A DNA stretch of 64,000 bases. Origin: Acinetobacter sp. ANC 4648 (GTDB taxonomy: Bacteria > Pseudomonadota > Gammaproteobacteria > Pseudomonadales > Moraxellaceae). The notes under the pieces were generated by a model. That model made no database searches. It saw nothing but the letters and a program-made list of their open reading frames with translations, and was not told where the DNA came from. Made by a program: the position numbers and the translations under genes. The stretch is taken from assembly GCF_002135345.1 (NCBI RefSeq), contig NZ_NEGI01000001.1:248001-312000 (forward strand). Reading direction: 5' to 3'. Below, piece by piece: positions 27,412 to 36,410 of this stretch. How positions within the stretch are numbered: position 1 is the stretch's first letter; the number at the start of each line of letters is the position of its first letter.

Positions 27412-29301
27412 ATGTCACTATTACTGGAAATCACAATTTTTTTAGGTGCTGTATTACTGTTGGTACCACTCGGTAAAAAGTTGGGAATCGCAACGGTTTT
27501 AGGTTATCTGTTTGCCGGTATGTTGCTCGGCCCAAATGTATTAAATGTTGCCAGTAATCCCGACGATATGATGCATTTAGCAGAATTTGGTGTAATTCTA
27601 CTGATGTTTCTCATCGGACTTGAACTACGACCACAGCGACTTTGGGAAATGCGCGAATCTATTTTCGTACTAGGTAGTTTACAGGTTATCACCACTGGTG
27701 TGGTATTGATGGGCACGGTCTTCCTTCTATTACAACAGTCTTTATCTGCAAGCTTCGTGATTGGTTTTGCACTTGCACTGTCATCCACCGCCTTTGTTCT
27801 ACAACTCCTGAATGAAAAACAACAACTAAACACCACGCATGGGCAACAGTCCTTTTCTATTTTACTCTTTCAAGATATTGCCGCGGTTCCATTGATTGCT
27901 GTGATTCCAGTATTAGCAGGTGGATCATCTACCCATCATGGTATTGCTTACTTTGCAGCCATTATTGCGACATTTACGGGTTTATTCCTATTTAGTCGCT
28001 ACGTCATGCGTCCATTTTTCCGCTTTGTCGCTAAAAGTGGTGCAACCGAGCTCATGACTGCCGTTGGATTATTTATTATTTTGGGTGTCGTTCTGCTCAT
28101 GGATACACTCGGGATTAGTACCACCCTCGGCGCATTTCTCACTGGCGTATTACTGGCTGATTCAGAATTTCGACATGAACTTGAGGCCAGCATCGCGCCT
28201 TTTAAAGGATTATTACTCGGTCTGTTCTTTATGACAGTCGGCATGAGCATGCAACTGTCTTTATTGGTCAATATGCCAGTGATAATTATCGGTGGTGCAT
28301 TACTTTTAATTCTAATCAAAGCCAGTATGATGACGGCCATTGCTCGCTATAAAAAATATAGTTGGAGTAATAGTTTAATGATCGCTACTTGTCTTGCACA
28401 GGGCGGTGAATTTGCTTTTGTGGCGTTAAATGTCGCCAAAAGTGAAAAAGTCATTACCGCAGCAATATTAGAACCAATCACCCTTATTGTGACATTGTCT
28501 ATGGTGCTTACGCCGATTCTATTTTGGCTAGTATCGACCTGGATTATTCCACTCTTCAATAAAAATATTGAACCAGAATATGATGAAATTCCAGATCAAC
28601 ATCCAGCCTTAATTATTGCTGGTTTTGGTCGCTTCGGACAAATTATTGCACGTTTAGCCCATGTACAACGCTTTCCCTTCACAGCAATTGATAACAACTT
28701 ACAACGTATTGATTTCGTTCGCCGCTATGGCGGAACACTGTATTATGGTGATGTGACACATCCCGATTTACTCCGAGCGGCTGGCATTGAAACGGCTCAA
28801 GTTTTTGTTCTTGCGATTGATGATGTAGAAGCATCAATGAACGTGGCACGGCATATTCGACTGAATTATCCCAAGATCAGTTTATTGGTTCGTGCACGTG
28901 ATCGCTATCATATGCATTTATTAAGAGATCTAGGCATTCAACATATTTGGCGTGAAACTTATTTATCCTCATTGGGGATGGCCTATCAAGCGCTCTGTGA
29001 ACTCGGCATTACTCCAGATAAAGCCCAACAGAGTATTGAATTATTTCGGGATTATGATGAGCAACTACTGGCAAGACAACAGCGAATCTATACTGATGAA
29101 CAAAAAGTCTTTGAAAGCTATCGTAACTTCTTAGCTGAGCTCGAACATTTGTTTGAAAGTGATGCACAAGCCTCTGATCAGGAGCATGCATCAACAGAAG
29201 ATGAGGAGGTATCTTCTACAACTGATGAACCACTTGAACTGTCTGATACGCAGCAACAACATCCTGAGCGCATGAATATTACACGAGATCAAGAAAACTA
29301 A
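27412..29301 (+). CDS. CPA2-family cation:proton antiporter with RCK/TrkA domain (KefB/KefC type)
   Basis: An integral membrane antiporter, probably K+/H+. The N-terminal about 380 residues form the Na+/H+ exchanger domain with family marks GLELRPQRLW and ALSSTAFVLQLL. A cytoplasmic TrkA-N (RCK) domain follows at about 395-510, with the nucleotide-binding stretch IIAGFGRFGQIIA. The last about 60 residues are acidic and low-complexity (EDEEVSSTTDEP). Length 629 matches KefC/KefB, but glutathione gating cannot be proved from the sequence and no kefF/kefG ancillary gene lies beside it. Confidence 0.9.
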   Translation: MSLLLEITIFLGAVLLLVPLGKKLGIATVLGYLFAGMLLGPNVLNVASNPDDMMHLAEFGVILLMFLIGLELRPQRLWEMRESIFVLGSLQVITTGVVLMGTVFLLLQQSLSASFVIGFALALSSTAFVLQLLNEKQQLNTTHGQQSFSILLFQDIAAVPLIAVIPVLAGGSSTHHGIAYFAAIIATFTGLFLFSRYVMRPFFRFVAKSGATELMTAVGLFIILGVVLLMDTLGISTTLGAFLTGVLLADSEFRHELEASIAPFKGLLLGLFFMTVGMSMQLSLLVNMPVIIIGGALLLILIKASMMTAIARYKKYSWSNSLMIATCLAQGGEFAFVALNVAKSEKVITAAILEPITLIVTLSMVLTPILFWLVSTWIIPLFNKNIEPEYDEIPDQHPALIIAGFGRFGQIIARLAHVQRFPFTAIDNNLQRIDFVRRYGGTLYYGDVTHPDLLRAAGIETAQVFVLAIDDVEASMNVARHIRLNYPKISLLVRARDRYHMHLLRDLGIQHIWRETYLSSLGMAYQALCELGITPDKAQQSIELFRDYDEQLLARQQRIYTDEQKVFESYRNFLAELEHLFESDAQASDQEHASTEDEEVSSTTDEPLELSDTQQQHPERMNITRDQEN

Positions 29302-29376
29302 GCGATGATTTATCGTTACTATAGCTTGTGTTTTGTAATTTCGTCACCATCTAAATAAGGATTTGGAGAATTTTTT

Positions 29377-30252
29377 ATGTCTGATTTACGTCAACGTTTT
29401 TATATTGAAGAAAGTCCTGTTCGTGGCGAAGTCGTGCACTTAGAACACGTATTACAAACGATACTTGCACAGCGTAACTATGCCCCAGCAGTGCAAGTGT
29501 TATTGGGTGAAATGCTTAGTGCAACCGCCCTGCTTGCCAGTACTTTAAAAATTCAAGGACGTATCAGCTTACAAATTCAGGCTCAAGGTACATTTAAATG
29601 GGCAATGGCTGAATGTAATCACTTAGGTGAAGTCCGTGCGCTTGCTGACTATGAAGAAGACCCTCGTTTTGCAGCAGCAGAAAGTAGTCAAACCGTGTTA
29701 TCTGCTTTAGTTAAACCAGTATTATTCATCAATATTGAACCTGATTTTGGTGAGCGTTATCAAGGGGTCGTCCCTTTAGATAAACCGACACTTGCTGGCT
29801 GTTTAATGCAATATTACGATTTATCTGCCCAAATTCCGACTCGTATTGTTCTTGCCAGTACAGCACAAGCTGCCGGCGGTTTACTAATTCAATTATTACC
29901 GCGTAATAATGAAGAAGAACAACAACGAATTGATGAGGACATTTGGCCACGTTTAACTGTATTAACCGAAACATTAAAAGCAGATGAATTAATTCACTTA
30001 GATGCCCAAGAAATTCTTTACCGTTTGTATAATGAAGAAGAAGTCCGTTTACCTGATGTTGAACAACTACAATTTGCATGTACCTGTTCAAAAGACAAAT
30101 GTGCCAGTGCCTTACAGCAAATTGGTATTGATGCAGTTCTTGAGACCTTAGAAGCACAGAATCCAATTACTATGGATTGTCAGTTCTGTAATACCCGCTA
30201 TAGTTTCACTGCGGAACAAGCATTAAGCTTATTTGGTAGTCACTTAAGTTAA
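29377..30252 (+). CDS. hslO: Redox-regulated chaperone Hsp33
   Basis: Hsp33 is a holdase that is switched on by oxidation and zinc release. The 291 residues end with the zinc switch CTC...CQFC: C235 and C237, then C268 and C271, the canonical CxC-(27-32)-CxxC arrangement. An N-terminal segment RGEVVHLEHVL and the central TLAGCLMQYYDLSAQIPTR are family marks. GGAG lies about 9 bases before the ATG. A palindrome and a strong terminator follow. Confidence 0.95.
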   Translation: MSDLRQRFYIEESPVRGEVVHLEHVLQTILAQRNYAPAVQVLLGEMLSATALLASTLKIQGRISLQIQAQGTFKWAMAECNHLGEVRALADYEEDPRFAAAESSQTVLSALVKPVLFINIEPDFGERYQGVVPLDKPTLAGCLMQYYDLSAQIPTRIVLASTAQAAGGLLIQLLPRNNEEEQQRIDEDIWPRLTVLTETLKADELIHLDAQEILYRLYNEEEVRLPDVEQLQFACTCSKDKCASALQQIGIDAVLETLEAQNPITMDCQFCNTRYSFTAEQALSLFGSHLS

Positions 30253-30278
30253 ATAAAAGTTTAAATTTAAACTTTTAT
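30253..30278. repeat. Perfect 26-base palindrome just after hslO
   Basis: Bases 30253-30265 are exactly complementary to 30266-30278, giving a 13-bp inverted repeat with no spacer, one base after the hslO stop. It is AT-rich; as RNA it would need a small loop. It precedes the real terminator. Confidence 0.5.
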
Positions 30279-30300
30279 AAAAATATTCTGTTATCCCCTA

Positions 30301-30332
30301 AAAAGAGTGAATCTAATTTCACTCTTTTTTTT
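30301..30332 (+). terminator. Terminator of hslO
   Basis: AAAAGAGTGAA pairs with TTCACTCTTTT around a TCTAAT loop and runs into a long T tract. Confidence 0.9.
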
Positions 30333-30475
30333 ATTTCACCATCAAAAATAAGTAACATAATCGTGTTATGAATGAAGCGTGATTTCTAAAATAAAAATTG
30401 AAACAAAATCAACACCAAGAAATACTATTCATCTCGGGAGAATTAGAATAATAATGAGATAAATGAATATAAATA

Positions 30476-31456
30476 ATGATTGTCCATATGACCAAAAATT
30501 ATTACGAAGAACTGGGACTTACCCGTTCTGCGACAGCAGCAGAAATTAAAAAGGCCTATCGGAAACTAGCACGGAAATATCATCCTGATGTCAGTAAAGA
30601 AGCTGATGCTGAAGAACGTATGCAAGCCATTAATGTCGCTTACGATACGTTAAGCAATGCTGAGAAGAAAAAAGAATATGATTTTGAATTAGATCATCCT
30701 AAAGGCTTTTCAGGTTTTGGACAACATGCAGGGCAAAGCGGATTCGATGGTGCAGAGTATTATCGACAAGGTTCTGGACAAGAGTATAGCTCTGACTTTA
30801 GTGGCTTTGAAGACCTATTTGGCCGCTTTGGTGGTGGTTTTGGTGGCGGACGTCAGCAAGAATATGGTCAAAGAAGTTCAGGACAGCAACGGAGTTACCG
30901 AGGTGAAGACCAGCATGCCAGCATAGAGGTCGATGTAGCTATTGCTTATGAAGGTTCAACCCAAAATATAACTCTACAAATCCCAAGCTACAATGCTTAT
31001 GGAGAACCAGAAGTACAACGTAAAACTCTTCAAGTCAAAATTCCAAAAGGCATGAAAGAAGGTCAACAAATTCGACTTTCCAAACAAGGTCAAGCAGGGA
31101 TTAATGGTGGAGAAAACGGGGATCTTTATATTGAAATTCACTATAGAGATACTGACAAAATTCGAGTTGAAGGGGCCGATGTTTACTTCACGCTCAATAT
31201 TGCACCGTGGGAAGCTGCTTTAGGTCAAAGTATTGAAGTGGACACACCCGCAGGTAAAGTTAACGTCAAAATTCCTAAGAATGCTAAAAATGGACAACAA
31301 CTACGCTTAAAGGACAAAGGTATTCCCAATAAAACCCCTGGGCATCTTTATCTCGTTCTGAATATTGTTTTCCCAAGCGCACACTCAGAAGTAGAACAAC
31401 AGGCTTATCAAAATTTTGCAGATAGCTTTGCGAACTTTAATCCTCGCACATCTTAA
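30476..31456 (+). CDS. cbpA: DnaJ-family co-chaperone CbpA
   Basis: A DnaJ-class protein of 326 residues. The J domain is at about 5-72 with the HPD motif in KYHPDVSK. A glycine/phenylalanine-rich linker (FGRFGGGFGGGRQ) follows, then the two-part C-terminal substrate-binding domain with IPKGMKEGQQIRL and IPKNAKNGQQLRL. It lacks the zinc-finger cysteines of DnaJ, which identifies CbpA. The start may be the ATG at 30476 or the one at 30488; neither has a clear ribosome site. The modulator gene cbpM follows 12 bases later. Confidence 0.92.
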   Translation: MIVHMTKNYYEELGLTRSATAAEIKKAYRKLARKYHPDVSKEADAEERMQAINVAYDTLSNAEKKKEYDFELDHPKGFSGFGQHAGQSGFDGAEYYRQGSGQEYSSDFSGFEDLFGRFGGGFGGGRQQEYGQRSSGQQRSYRGEDQHASIEVDVAIAYEGSTQNITLQIPSYNAYGEPEVQRKTLQVKIPKGMKEGQQIRLSKQGQAGINGGENGDLYIEIHYRDTDKIRVEGADVYFTLNIAPWEAALGQSIEVDTPAGKVNVKIPKNAKNGQQLRLKDKGIPNKTPGHLYLVLNIVFPSAHSEVEQQAYQNFADSFANFNPRTS

Positions 31457-31468
31457 AGGAGCATTCTC

Positions 31469-31801
31469 ATGACCACTATTCAGTATCGTGAAATTATTTG
31501 TAATGGATATCATGAAGTTGAAATTGTTGATGAAAATAACAATTTTGACCTTAAAAATTTTGCCCAGGCATGTGGTCAAAGCACAGACTGGGTCTTACAA
31601 CTTTTAGAGTATGAAATTTTACCAGCACGACCAGAAGAACGTATTCATCAATTTTTTGGTGATGACATTTCACGTGCACGCAGAGCATATCGATTACAAC
31701 GTGATTTTGAAGCAAGCCTCGCTGCAGTTGCCATGATGATGGACTTAATTGATGAAGTTCAGCAATTACGTAAACAAGTGCGACATATTCAACATCAATA
31801 A
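31469..31801 (+). CDS. cbpM: Chaperone modulator CbpM
   Basis: CbpM binds the J domain of CbpA and inhibits its co-chaperone activity. The 110 residues resemble the MerR-like helical fold of the family: FAQACGQSTDWVLQLLEYEI in the middle, then SRARRAYRLQRDFEASLAAVAMM (split here over the helix) and a final leucine-rich coil DLIDEVQQLRKQVRHI. AAAGGAG lies 8 bases before the ATG, and the position right after cbpA supports the call. Confidence 0.92.
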   Translation: MTTIQYREIICNGYHEVEIVDENNNFDLKNFAQACGQSTDWVLQLLEYEILPARPEERIHQFFGDDISRARRAYRLQRDFEASLAAVAMMMDLIDEVQQLRKQVRHIQHQ

Positions 31802-31831
31802 AATTAAATCGAAACTTTTTGTTAAATCGGC

Positions 31832-31856
31832 TGACAGGTAAAGTATTTACCTGTCA
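31832..31856 (+). terminator. Probable terminator of cbpA-cbpM
   Basis: A perfect 11-bp stem TGACAGGTAAA/TTTACCTGTCA with a 3-base loop lies 30 bases after the cbpM stop. The T tract after it is short and interrupted. Confidence 0.55.
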
Positions 31857-31907
31857 TTATGATTACTTTCTATTCAAGTTTAGCATTATCTAAGGTGTCG
31901 AAAATTT

Positions 31908-32174
31908 ATGAATATTAAGGTGATGAACAAAAAGATTAAAAATATGTTTCCAGAATACACAGAATTAATGACTATTCTGAAGCAAGAAAACCCGCATTTT
32001 GCAAAAATTCTTGAAGAGCATGATGTGCTTGATAAAAGAATTACCCAGCTAGAGTTAAATCCTGTGCACGTCATTAATGATGATATTGAAATACTGAAAC
32101 GGAAGAAATTAAAGTATAAAGATGAGATCTATTTATTGTTAAAGAAAGCAGAGCAAGATAGTTCTCAATACTGA
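31908..32174 (+). CDS. YdcH-like DUF465 protein
   Basis: A small helical hairpin protein of the DUF465 (YdcH/SlyX-like) family. The pattern MFPEYTELMTILKQENPHF, EEHDVLDKRITQLE and IEILKRKKLKYKDEIYLLL matches the family over its whole length. The likely ancestral start is the methionine before FPEY (residue 13); the ATG at 31908 is kept because AAGGTG lies about 11 bases upstream and the inner ATG has none. The role is unknown. Confidence 0.85.
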   Translation: MNIKVMNKKIKNMFPEYTELMTILKQENPHFAKILEEHDVLDKRITQLELNPVHVINDDIEILKRKKLKYKDEIYLLLKKAEQDSSQY

Positions 32175-32187
32175 TTATTGAAGAGGT

Positions 32188-32224
32188 TACCCCCCAATTT
32201 TTGTATGAAAAATATTGAGGGGTA
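32188..32224 (+). terminator. Possible imperfect terminator after the DUF465 gene
   Basis: CCCC and GGGG arms enclose AATTTTT and AAAAATATT, forming an imperfect stem with bulges about 15 bases after the stop codon. The T tract is weak. Confidence 0.35.
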
Positions 32225-32256
32225 CTTATTAATGATGATAAATTTTTGTTAAAACA

Positions 32257-33480
32257 TTATTTAAATTTAGCTATTTTTTCGACTTCTTTCATGGTCTGCT
32301 TAATCGGTTCATAATCTAAAAACCAAAATAAATTCACATGCTGATCTTTATGTTGCTGTGCCAACATATCGATCACACTACGCTCTCCTCGCCCAACCAA
32401 ATGGCGGCGATAGAAGTAAACCATCAGTAAAATTGTACACATCAACATAACTGCAAGCATGATCCAAAAACCAATCGGATTCTTTAATCCTGGAATAAAC
32501 TCAAAATTCATTCCATAGACGCCTGTTAATAGCGTCAATGGTGCAAATACTGCAGTCAATATAGCTAAAATTCGCATATTTTCATTGGTTTGATTGGCGA
32601 CAGCGGAAAAATGTAAATCAATCGCTGATTGAATGGCACTGGCTAAGCGTATGGTATATTTTTGAATGCGCCCAACATGGCTAACTAAATCATCTACACG
32701 GACTAACATCATATCTTGCCTTTCAGTGCGTTTTTTACCTTTAATGTGTACATAATTTTCGACGACTTCATGTCTTAATTCTTGTAGCGCATCTATCTGT
32801 TCTTCACACAGGTTCTCAATTTGCTGAAATGTCATATTCTCTTGAAAAAGCTGCTGCCATTTTTGAAAGCGTCGATTACCTTGTAGTAATTCTTGTTGCC
32901 AAAACTCAACCCGTCGACTAAGTGGATTACGTATATCTAAATAACCATCAATCATGGCATTAAGTAACCTTAAGACAAGGTCTAAAGGTGTTGAGGGTAA
33001 TTTTCTCGGTCGATTTTGTTCATCTATGCCTTTGTGTAACATCAGCATAATACGTTCGAGATAATGCTCTACGGCATGATTACCCTTTTCTCGAATAGTA
33101 ATTAATACTTGCGAAGTAAAAATAAAACTGATCGGTGAGGTAGCCAATCCAAATAAGTTTTCGTGCCGTTCAATGGCATTTTCGCCGCTATAAATTTTAT
33201 CATCTGGGGTAATTAATTTTCTGAAGATCAGTAGATCATATTCATCCATCGTATCAAAGGTACACGGATGTTCTAAATTTAAGATATCTTTAATATGGTA
33301 TTCATTCAGCAATATTTGGCTTTGATGCAAGATCTCTTTCTGCCACTGCTCAGAATGATTCACAATATCCTCACGCACACAATCTATCCATATAAATTGT
33401 TGTTCTTGATCTTGCACAGGTTCTTGCTGAACACAAACAAATTGCTCTTCGGGATGTTGAAAAAAATAGAAAGTCTGCAT
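32257..33480 (-). CDS. corA: CorA-family divalent cation transporter
   Basis: A 407-residue CorA-type channel for Mg2+/Co2+. A long cytoplasmic helical domain is followed by two C-terminal membrane helices (about 300-320 and 335-355); the signature GMN motif is present as VYGMNFEF at the end of the first. Unusually, about 50 residues follow the second helix (beginning RRHLVGRGERS), longer than the short basic tail of well-studied CorA proteins. Its distance from E. coli CorA means that a Zn2+ or Ni2+ role (ZntB-like) is not excluded. Confidence 0.85.
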   Translation of the reverse strand: MQTFYFFQHPEEQFVCVQQEPVQDQEQQFIWIDCVREDIVNHSEQWQKEILHQSQILLNEYHIKDILNLEHPCTFDTMDEYDLLIFRKLITPDDKIYSGENAIERHENLFGLATSPISFIFTSQVLITIREKGNHAVEHYLERIMLMLHKGIDEQNRPRKLPSTPLDLVLRLLNAMIDGYLDIRNPLSRRVEFWQQELLQGNRRFQKWQQLFQENMTFQQIENLCEEQIDALQELRHEVVENYVHIKGKKRTERQDMMLVRVDDLVSHVGRIQKYTIRLASAIQSAIDLHFSAVANQTNENMRILAILTAVFAPLTLLTGVYGMNFEFIPGLKNPIGFWIMLAVMLMCTILLMVYFYRRHLVGRGERSVIDMLAQQHKDQHVNLFWFLDYEPIKQTMKEVEKIAKFK

Positions 33481-33521
33481 ATTTACAATTATTGTTGGTA
33501 TTCCTACCCTGCATCATGCCA

Positions 33522-33553
33522 TAAAAAAAGCCCGCATCAAGCGGACTTTTTTA
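33522..33553 (-). terminator. Terminator of pnp
   Basis: On the - strand GTCCGC pairs with GCGGGC (one U-G pair) around TTGAT, with A-rich and T-rich flanks extending the stem and a T7 tract. It lies just after the pnp stop. Confidence 0.85.
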
Positions 33554-33566
33554 GACTTTAGAACAA

Positions 33567-35660
33567 TTATATTTGTTCAATATCTTTCATCGTTAATTTG
33601 ATACGGCCACGGTTGTCAACATCTGCAACCTGTACTTTAATTTCTTGACCTTCTTTCAATACGTCTGCAACATTAGCAATACGTTCGTTAGAGATTTGAG
33701 AAATATGTAGTAAACCATCTGTACCTGGCATGATATTGATAAACGCACCGAATTCAACGATACGAATAACTTTACCCATGTAGATTGTACCCGGTTCAAT
33801 CTCAGCAGTCAGTGCTTGGATTTTTGCAACAGCAGCGGCAGCAGCAGCTTTAGTTTCACCAAATACACGAACTGTACCGTTATCTTCGATATCAATTGCA
33901 GCTTTAGTTTCTTCAGTGATTGCACGAATTGTCGCGCCACCTTTACCGATGACATCACGAATTTTGTCAGGGTTGATGTTGATCACTTGGAATGTTGGTG
34001 CATGCATAGAAATTTCAGGACGTGCACGTGAAATCACTTGGTTCATTGCGTTCAGGATGTGCATACGACCAGCATAAGCTTGGTTTAATGCAGCTTCCAT
34101 GATTTCTTCAGTGATACCTTCGATCTTGATATCCATTTGAAGTGCAGTAATACCGTTTGCAGAACCGGCAACTTTAAAGTCCATATCACCCAAGTGATCT
34201 TCATCACCTAAGATGTCAGAAAGAACTGCAAAACGTTCGCCTTCTTTCACTAGACCCATTGCAATACCAGCAACTGGTGCTTTCAATGGAACACCTGCAT
34301 CCATAAGTGATAATGAAGCACCACATACTGAAGCCATTGAAGATGAACCGTTCGATTCTGTAATGTCAGATACGATACGAATTACGTACGGGAAGCGATC
34401 AGCAGGTGGAAGTACCGCTTGAACACCACGACGTGCCAAACGACCATGACCAATTTCACGACGTTTAGGACCAGATTCACGACCTGTTTCACCTACAGAA
34501 TATGCAGGGAAGTTGTAGTGCAACATGAAGTTATCAGTTTTTGTACCTGACAATGTATCAACCATCAATGCATCACGTGTATTACCTAAAGTCGTTGTAA
34601 CCAACGCTTGAGTTTCACCACGTGTGAATAATGCTGAACCGTGTGCACGACCTAAAACGCCAACTTGCACATCAATACCACGAACAGTTTTCGTGTCACG
34701 ACCATCAATACGTGGTTTACCAGACAAGATATTGTCACGTACAGTACGGTATTTTAGATCTTCAAATAATTCATTTACTTCGTTAGCAATACCCGTTTCG
34801 TCATTTTCAGGAACGAATTGTGCAACTGCTTCAGCATAAAGTGCATCAAGTGCCGCATAACGGTCTTGTTTCACTGCAATGGTATATGCTTCAGAAATTT
34901 TAGCTTCAAAAGCCGCTTTTAATTCAGCAAAAAGCGTTTCATTTTTGCTTGGAGCAACCCAAGTTGATTCAACAGCACCAGCTGCCGCAGCAAACTCTTT
35001 AATCGCTTGAATCGCGATTTGCATTTCGTCATGACCGAAAAGTACAGCACCTAACATTTGGTCTTCTGAAAGCTCTTTCGCTTCCGATTCAACCATCAAT
35101 ACTGCAGATTCAGTACCAGCAACCACAAGATCAAGATCACTTTCTTTCAATTGTTCGTGGTTCGGGTTAAGAATGTATTCACCGTTGATTAAACCAACAC
35201 GTGCACCCGCAATTGGACCACGGAATGGAACACCCGCAATTGACATTGCAGCTGAAGTACCGAGCATTGCAGCAATATCAGCATCCATGGTTTTGTCAGA
35301 AGAGATAACTGAAGCAGTTACCTGAATTTCATTATAAAAACCTTCTGGGAATAATGGACGAATTGGACGGTCAATTAAGCGTGAAATTAAAGTTTCAGCT
35401 TCAGACTGACGGCCTTCACGTTTACCATAACCACCTGGGATACGACCCGCAGCATATTGTTTTTCTTGGTAGTTAACCGTTAAAGGGAAAAAGTCTTGAC
35501 CCGCTTTCGCTTTCGGTTGAGCAACAATCGCAACAAGTACAGTCACGCCACCCATGGTAATCACAACACTGTTCGCTTGACGTGCAACGCGACCTGTTTC
35601 TAAAACAACTTGGTGCTGACCAAATTGGAATTCTTTACGAACGATATTAAACATCGACAT
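33567..35660 (-). CDS. pnp: Polynucleotide phosphorylase
   Basis: PNPase degrades RNA 3' to 5' by phosphorolysis and is a core part of the degradosome. The domains are RNase PH 1 (about 10-145), a helical linker, RNase PH 2 (about 325-460), a KH domain (about 553-612, [15 protein letters not shown]) and S1 (about 622-690, [11 protein letters not shown]). The 697 residues are full length. AGGAAAG lies 10 bases before the ATG. The gene is behind rpsO, as in E. coli, with a long stem-loop in the leader that suggests RNase III-dependent autoregulation. Confidence 0.97.
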   Translation of the reverse strand: MSMFNIVRKEFQFGQHQVVLETGRVARQANSVVITMGGVTVLVAIVAQPKAKAGQDFFPLTVNYQEKQYAAGRIPGGYGKREGRQSEAETLISRLIDRPIRPLFPEGFYNEIQVTASVISSDKTMDADIAAMLGTSAAMSIAGVPFRGPIAGARVGLINGEYILNPNHEQLKESDLDLVVAGTESAVLMVESEAKELSEDQMLGAVLFGHDEMQIAIQAIKEFAAAAGAVESTWVAPSKNETLFAELKAAFEAKISEAYTIAVKQDRYAALDALYAEAVAQFVPENDETGIANEVNELFEDLKYRTVRDNILSGKPRIDGRDTKTVRGIDVQVGVLGRAHGSALFTRGETQALVTTTLGNTRDALMVDTLSGTKTDNFMLHYNFPAYSVGETGRESGPKRREIGHGRLARRGVQAVLPPADRFPYVIRIVSDITESNGSSSMASVCGASLSLMDAGVPLKAPVAGIAMGLVKEGERFAVLSDILGDEDHLGDMDFKVAGSANGITALQMDIKIEGITEEIMEAALNQAYAGRMHILNAMNQVISRARPEISMHAPTFQVININPDKIRDVIGKGGATIRAITEETKAAIDIEDNGTVRVFGETKAAAAAAVAKIQALTAEIEPGTIYMGKVIRIVEFGAFINIMPGTDGLLHISQISNERIANVADVLKEGQEIKVQVADVDNRGRIKLTMKDIEQI

Positions 35661-35679
35661 ATATTTTTCTTTCCTGATT

Positions 35680-35767
35680 TTATTCTAGTGGAGACCCCTA
35701 AGCTTTGGCATTTTCAATACATCTGAATAAATGACAAAGCTTAGAAGCCGACCTCACTAGAGAATAA
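35680..35767 (-). promoter_or_regulatory. RNase III-type stem-loop in the pnp leader
   Basis: On the - strand the arms pair in three blocks: CTAAGCTTTG/CAAAGCTTAG (35698-35707 with 35735-35744, perfect 10 bp), CACTAG/CTAGTG, and TTATT/AATAA with a 2-base bulge. The middle part is interrupted by wobble pairs and mismatches. The long duplex ends 20 bases before the pnp start. In E. coli a comparable stem is cut by RNase III and then removed by PNPase, repressing pnp; I infer the same design here. Confidence 0.65.
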
Positions 35768-35789
35768 CATCTATAAATACACTATTTTT

Positions 35790-35823
35790 AAACACAAAGA
35801 AGGAGCGAACATTCGCCCCTTCC
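35790..35823 (-). terminator. Terminator of rpsO
   Basis: On the - strand GAAGGGGCGAA pairs with TTCGCTCCTTC (one G-T pair) across a 2-base centre, followed by TTTGTGTTT, about 90 bases after the rpsO stop. Read-through would supply pnp mRNA. Confidence 0.75.
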
Positions 35824-35911
35824 GATTATCTAGTCAAAGCTAGATAGACTTTAGTTTTCATCAGTACAGCATTGAACATGCAATCATCCGAAAATAAAAG
35901 TTTAAATCGAA

Positions 35912-36181
35912 TTAACGACGTAAACCTAAAGCAGCAATCACGTCAGTATAACGAGTCGTGTCTTTACCTTTAAGGTAATCAAGAAGCTTACGACGTTGGT
36001 TAACCATACGAATCAAACCACGACGGCTATGATGATCGTGTTTGTGTGCTTTGAAGTGACTTTGCAAATCATTGATTTGTGCAGTCAATAAAGCAACTTG
36101 AACTTCTGGTGAACCCGTGTCGTTTTCTACACGAGCAAATTTAGCCATGATCTCTGCGCGATCTGCGTTTGTTAAAGCCAT
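35912..36181 (-). CDS. rpsO: 30S ribosomal protein S15
   Basis: S15 binds 16S rRNA early in 30S assembly. The 89 residues are the standard length, with family motifs [15 protein letters not shown] and the rRNA-contacting [20 protein letters not shown] (split between helices) and [18 protein letters not shown] site precedes the ATG. The gene order rpsO-pnp is the usual one. Confidence 0.98.
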   Translation of the reverse strand: MALTNADRAEIMAKFARVENDTGSPEVQVALLTAQINDLQSHFKAHKHDHHSRRGLIRMVNQRRKLLDYLKGKDTTRYTDVIAALGLRR

Positions 36182-36219
36182 TCGATTTCTCCGAGATGCT
36201 TTTGTAAATACTTGATATA

Positions 36220-36251
36220 AATCATATTAACTCTTCAAAACCAATATGATT
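36220..36251 (-). promoter_or_regulatory. Leader hairpin upstream of rpsO
   Basis: AATCATATT (36220-36228) and AATATGATT (36243-36251) form a perfect 9-bp stem with a 14-base loop, 39 bases before the rpsO ATG and inside the transcript expected from the promoter at 36278-36306. It may take part in S15 autoregulation. Confidence 0.4.
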
Positions 36252-36277
36252 GCCGTGCATCACTACAGCAGTGGTCT

Positions 36278-36306
36278 ATTTTAAAGGAACTACCGATAGA
36301 TTGCAA
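36278..36306 (-). promoter_or_regulatory. Probable rpsO promoter
   Basis: On the - strand TTGCAA (36306-36301), an exact 17-base spacer and TAAAAT (36283-36278) form a good sigma-70 promoter about 100 bases before the rpsO start. Confidence 0.55.
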
Positions 36307-36410
36307 AGTTATCCGCTTTAAATCATTTTCAAGTCAGTTCAGACACTGACAAGTCTCTTGAGTAGAGGCACACTACAGCACATAAAAACAAAGGATATAA
36401 AGAGAACATC

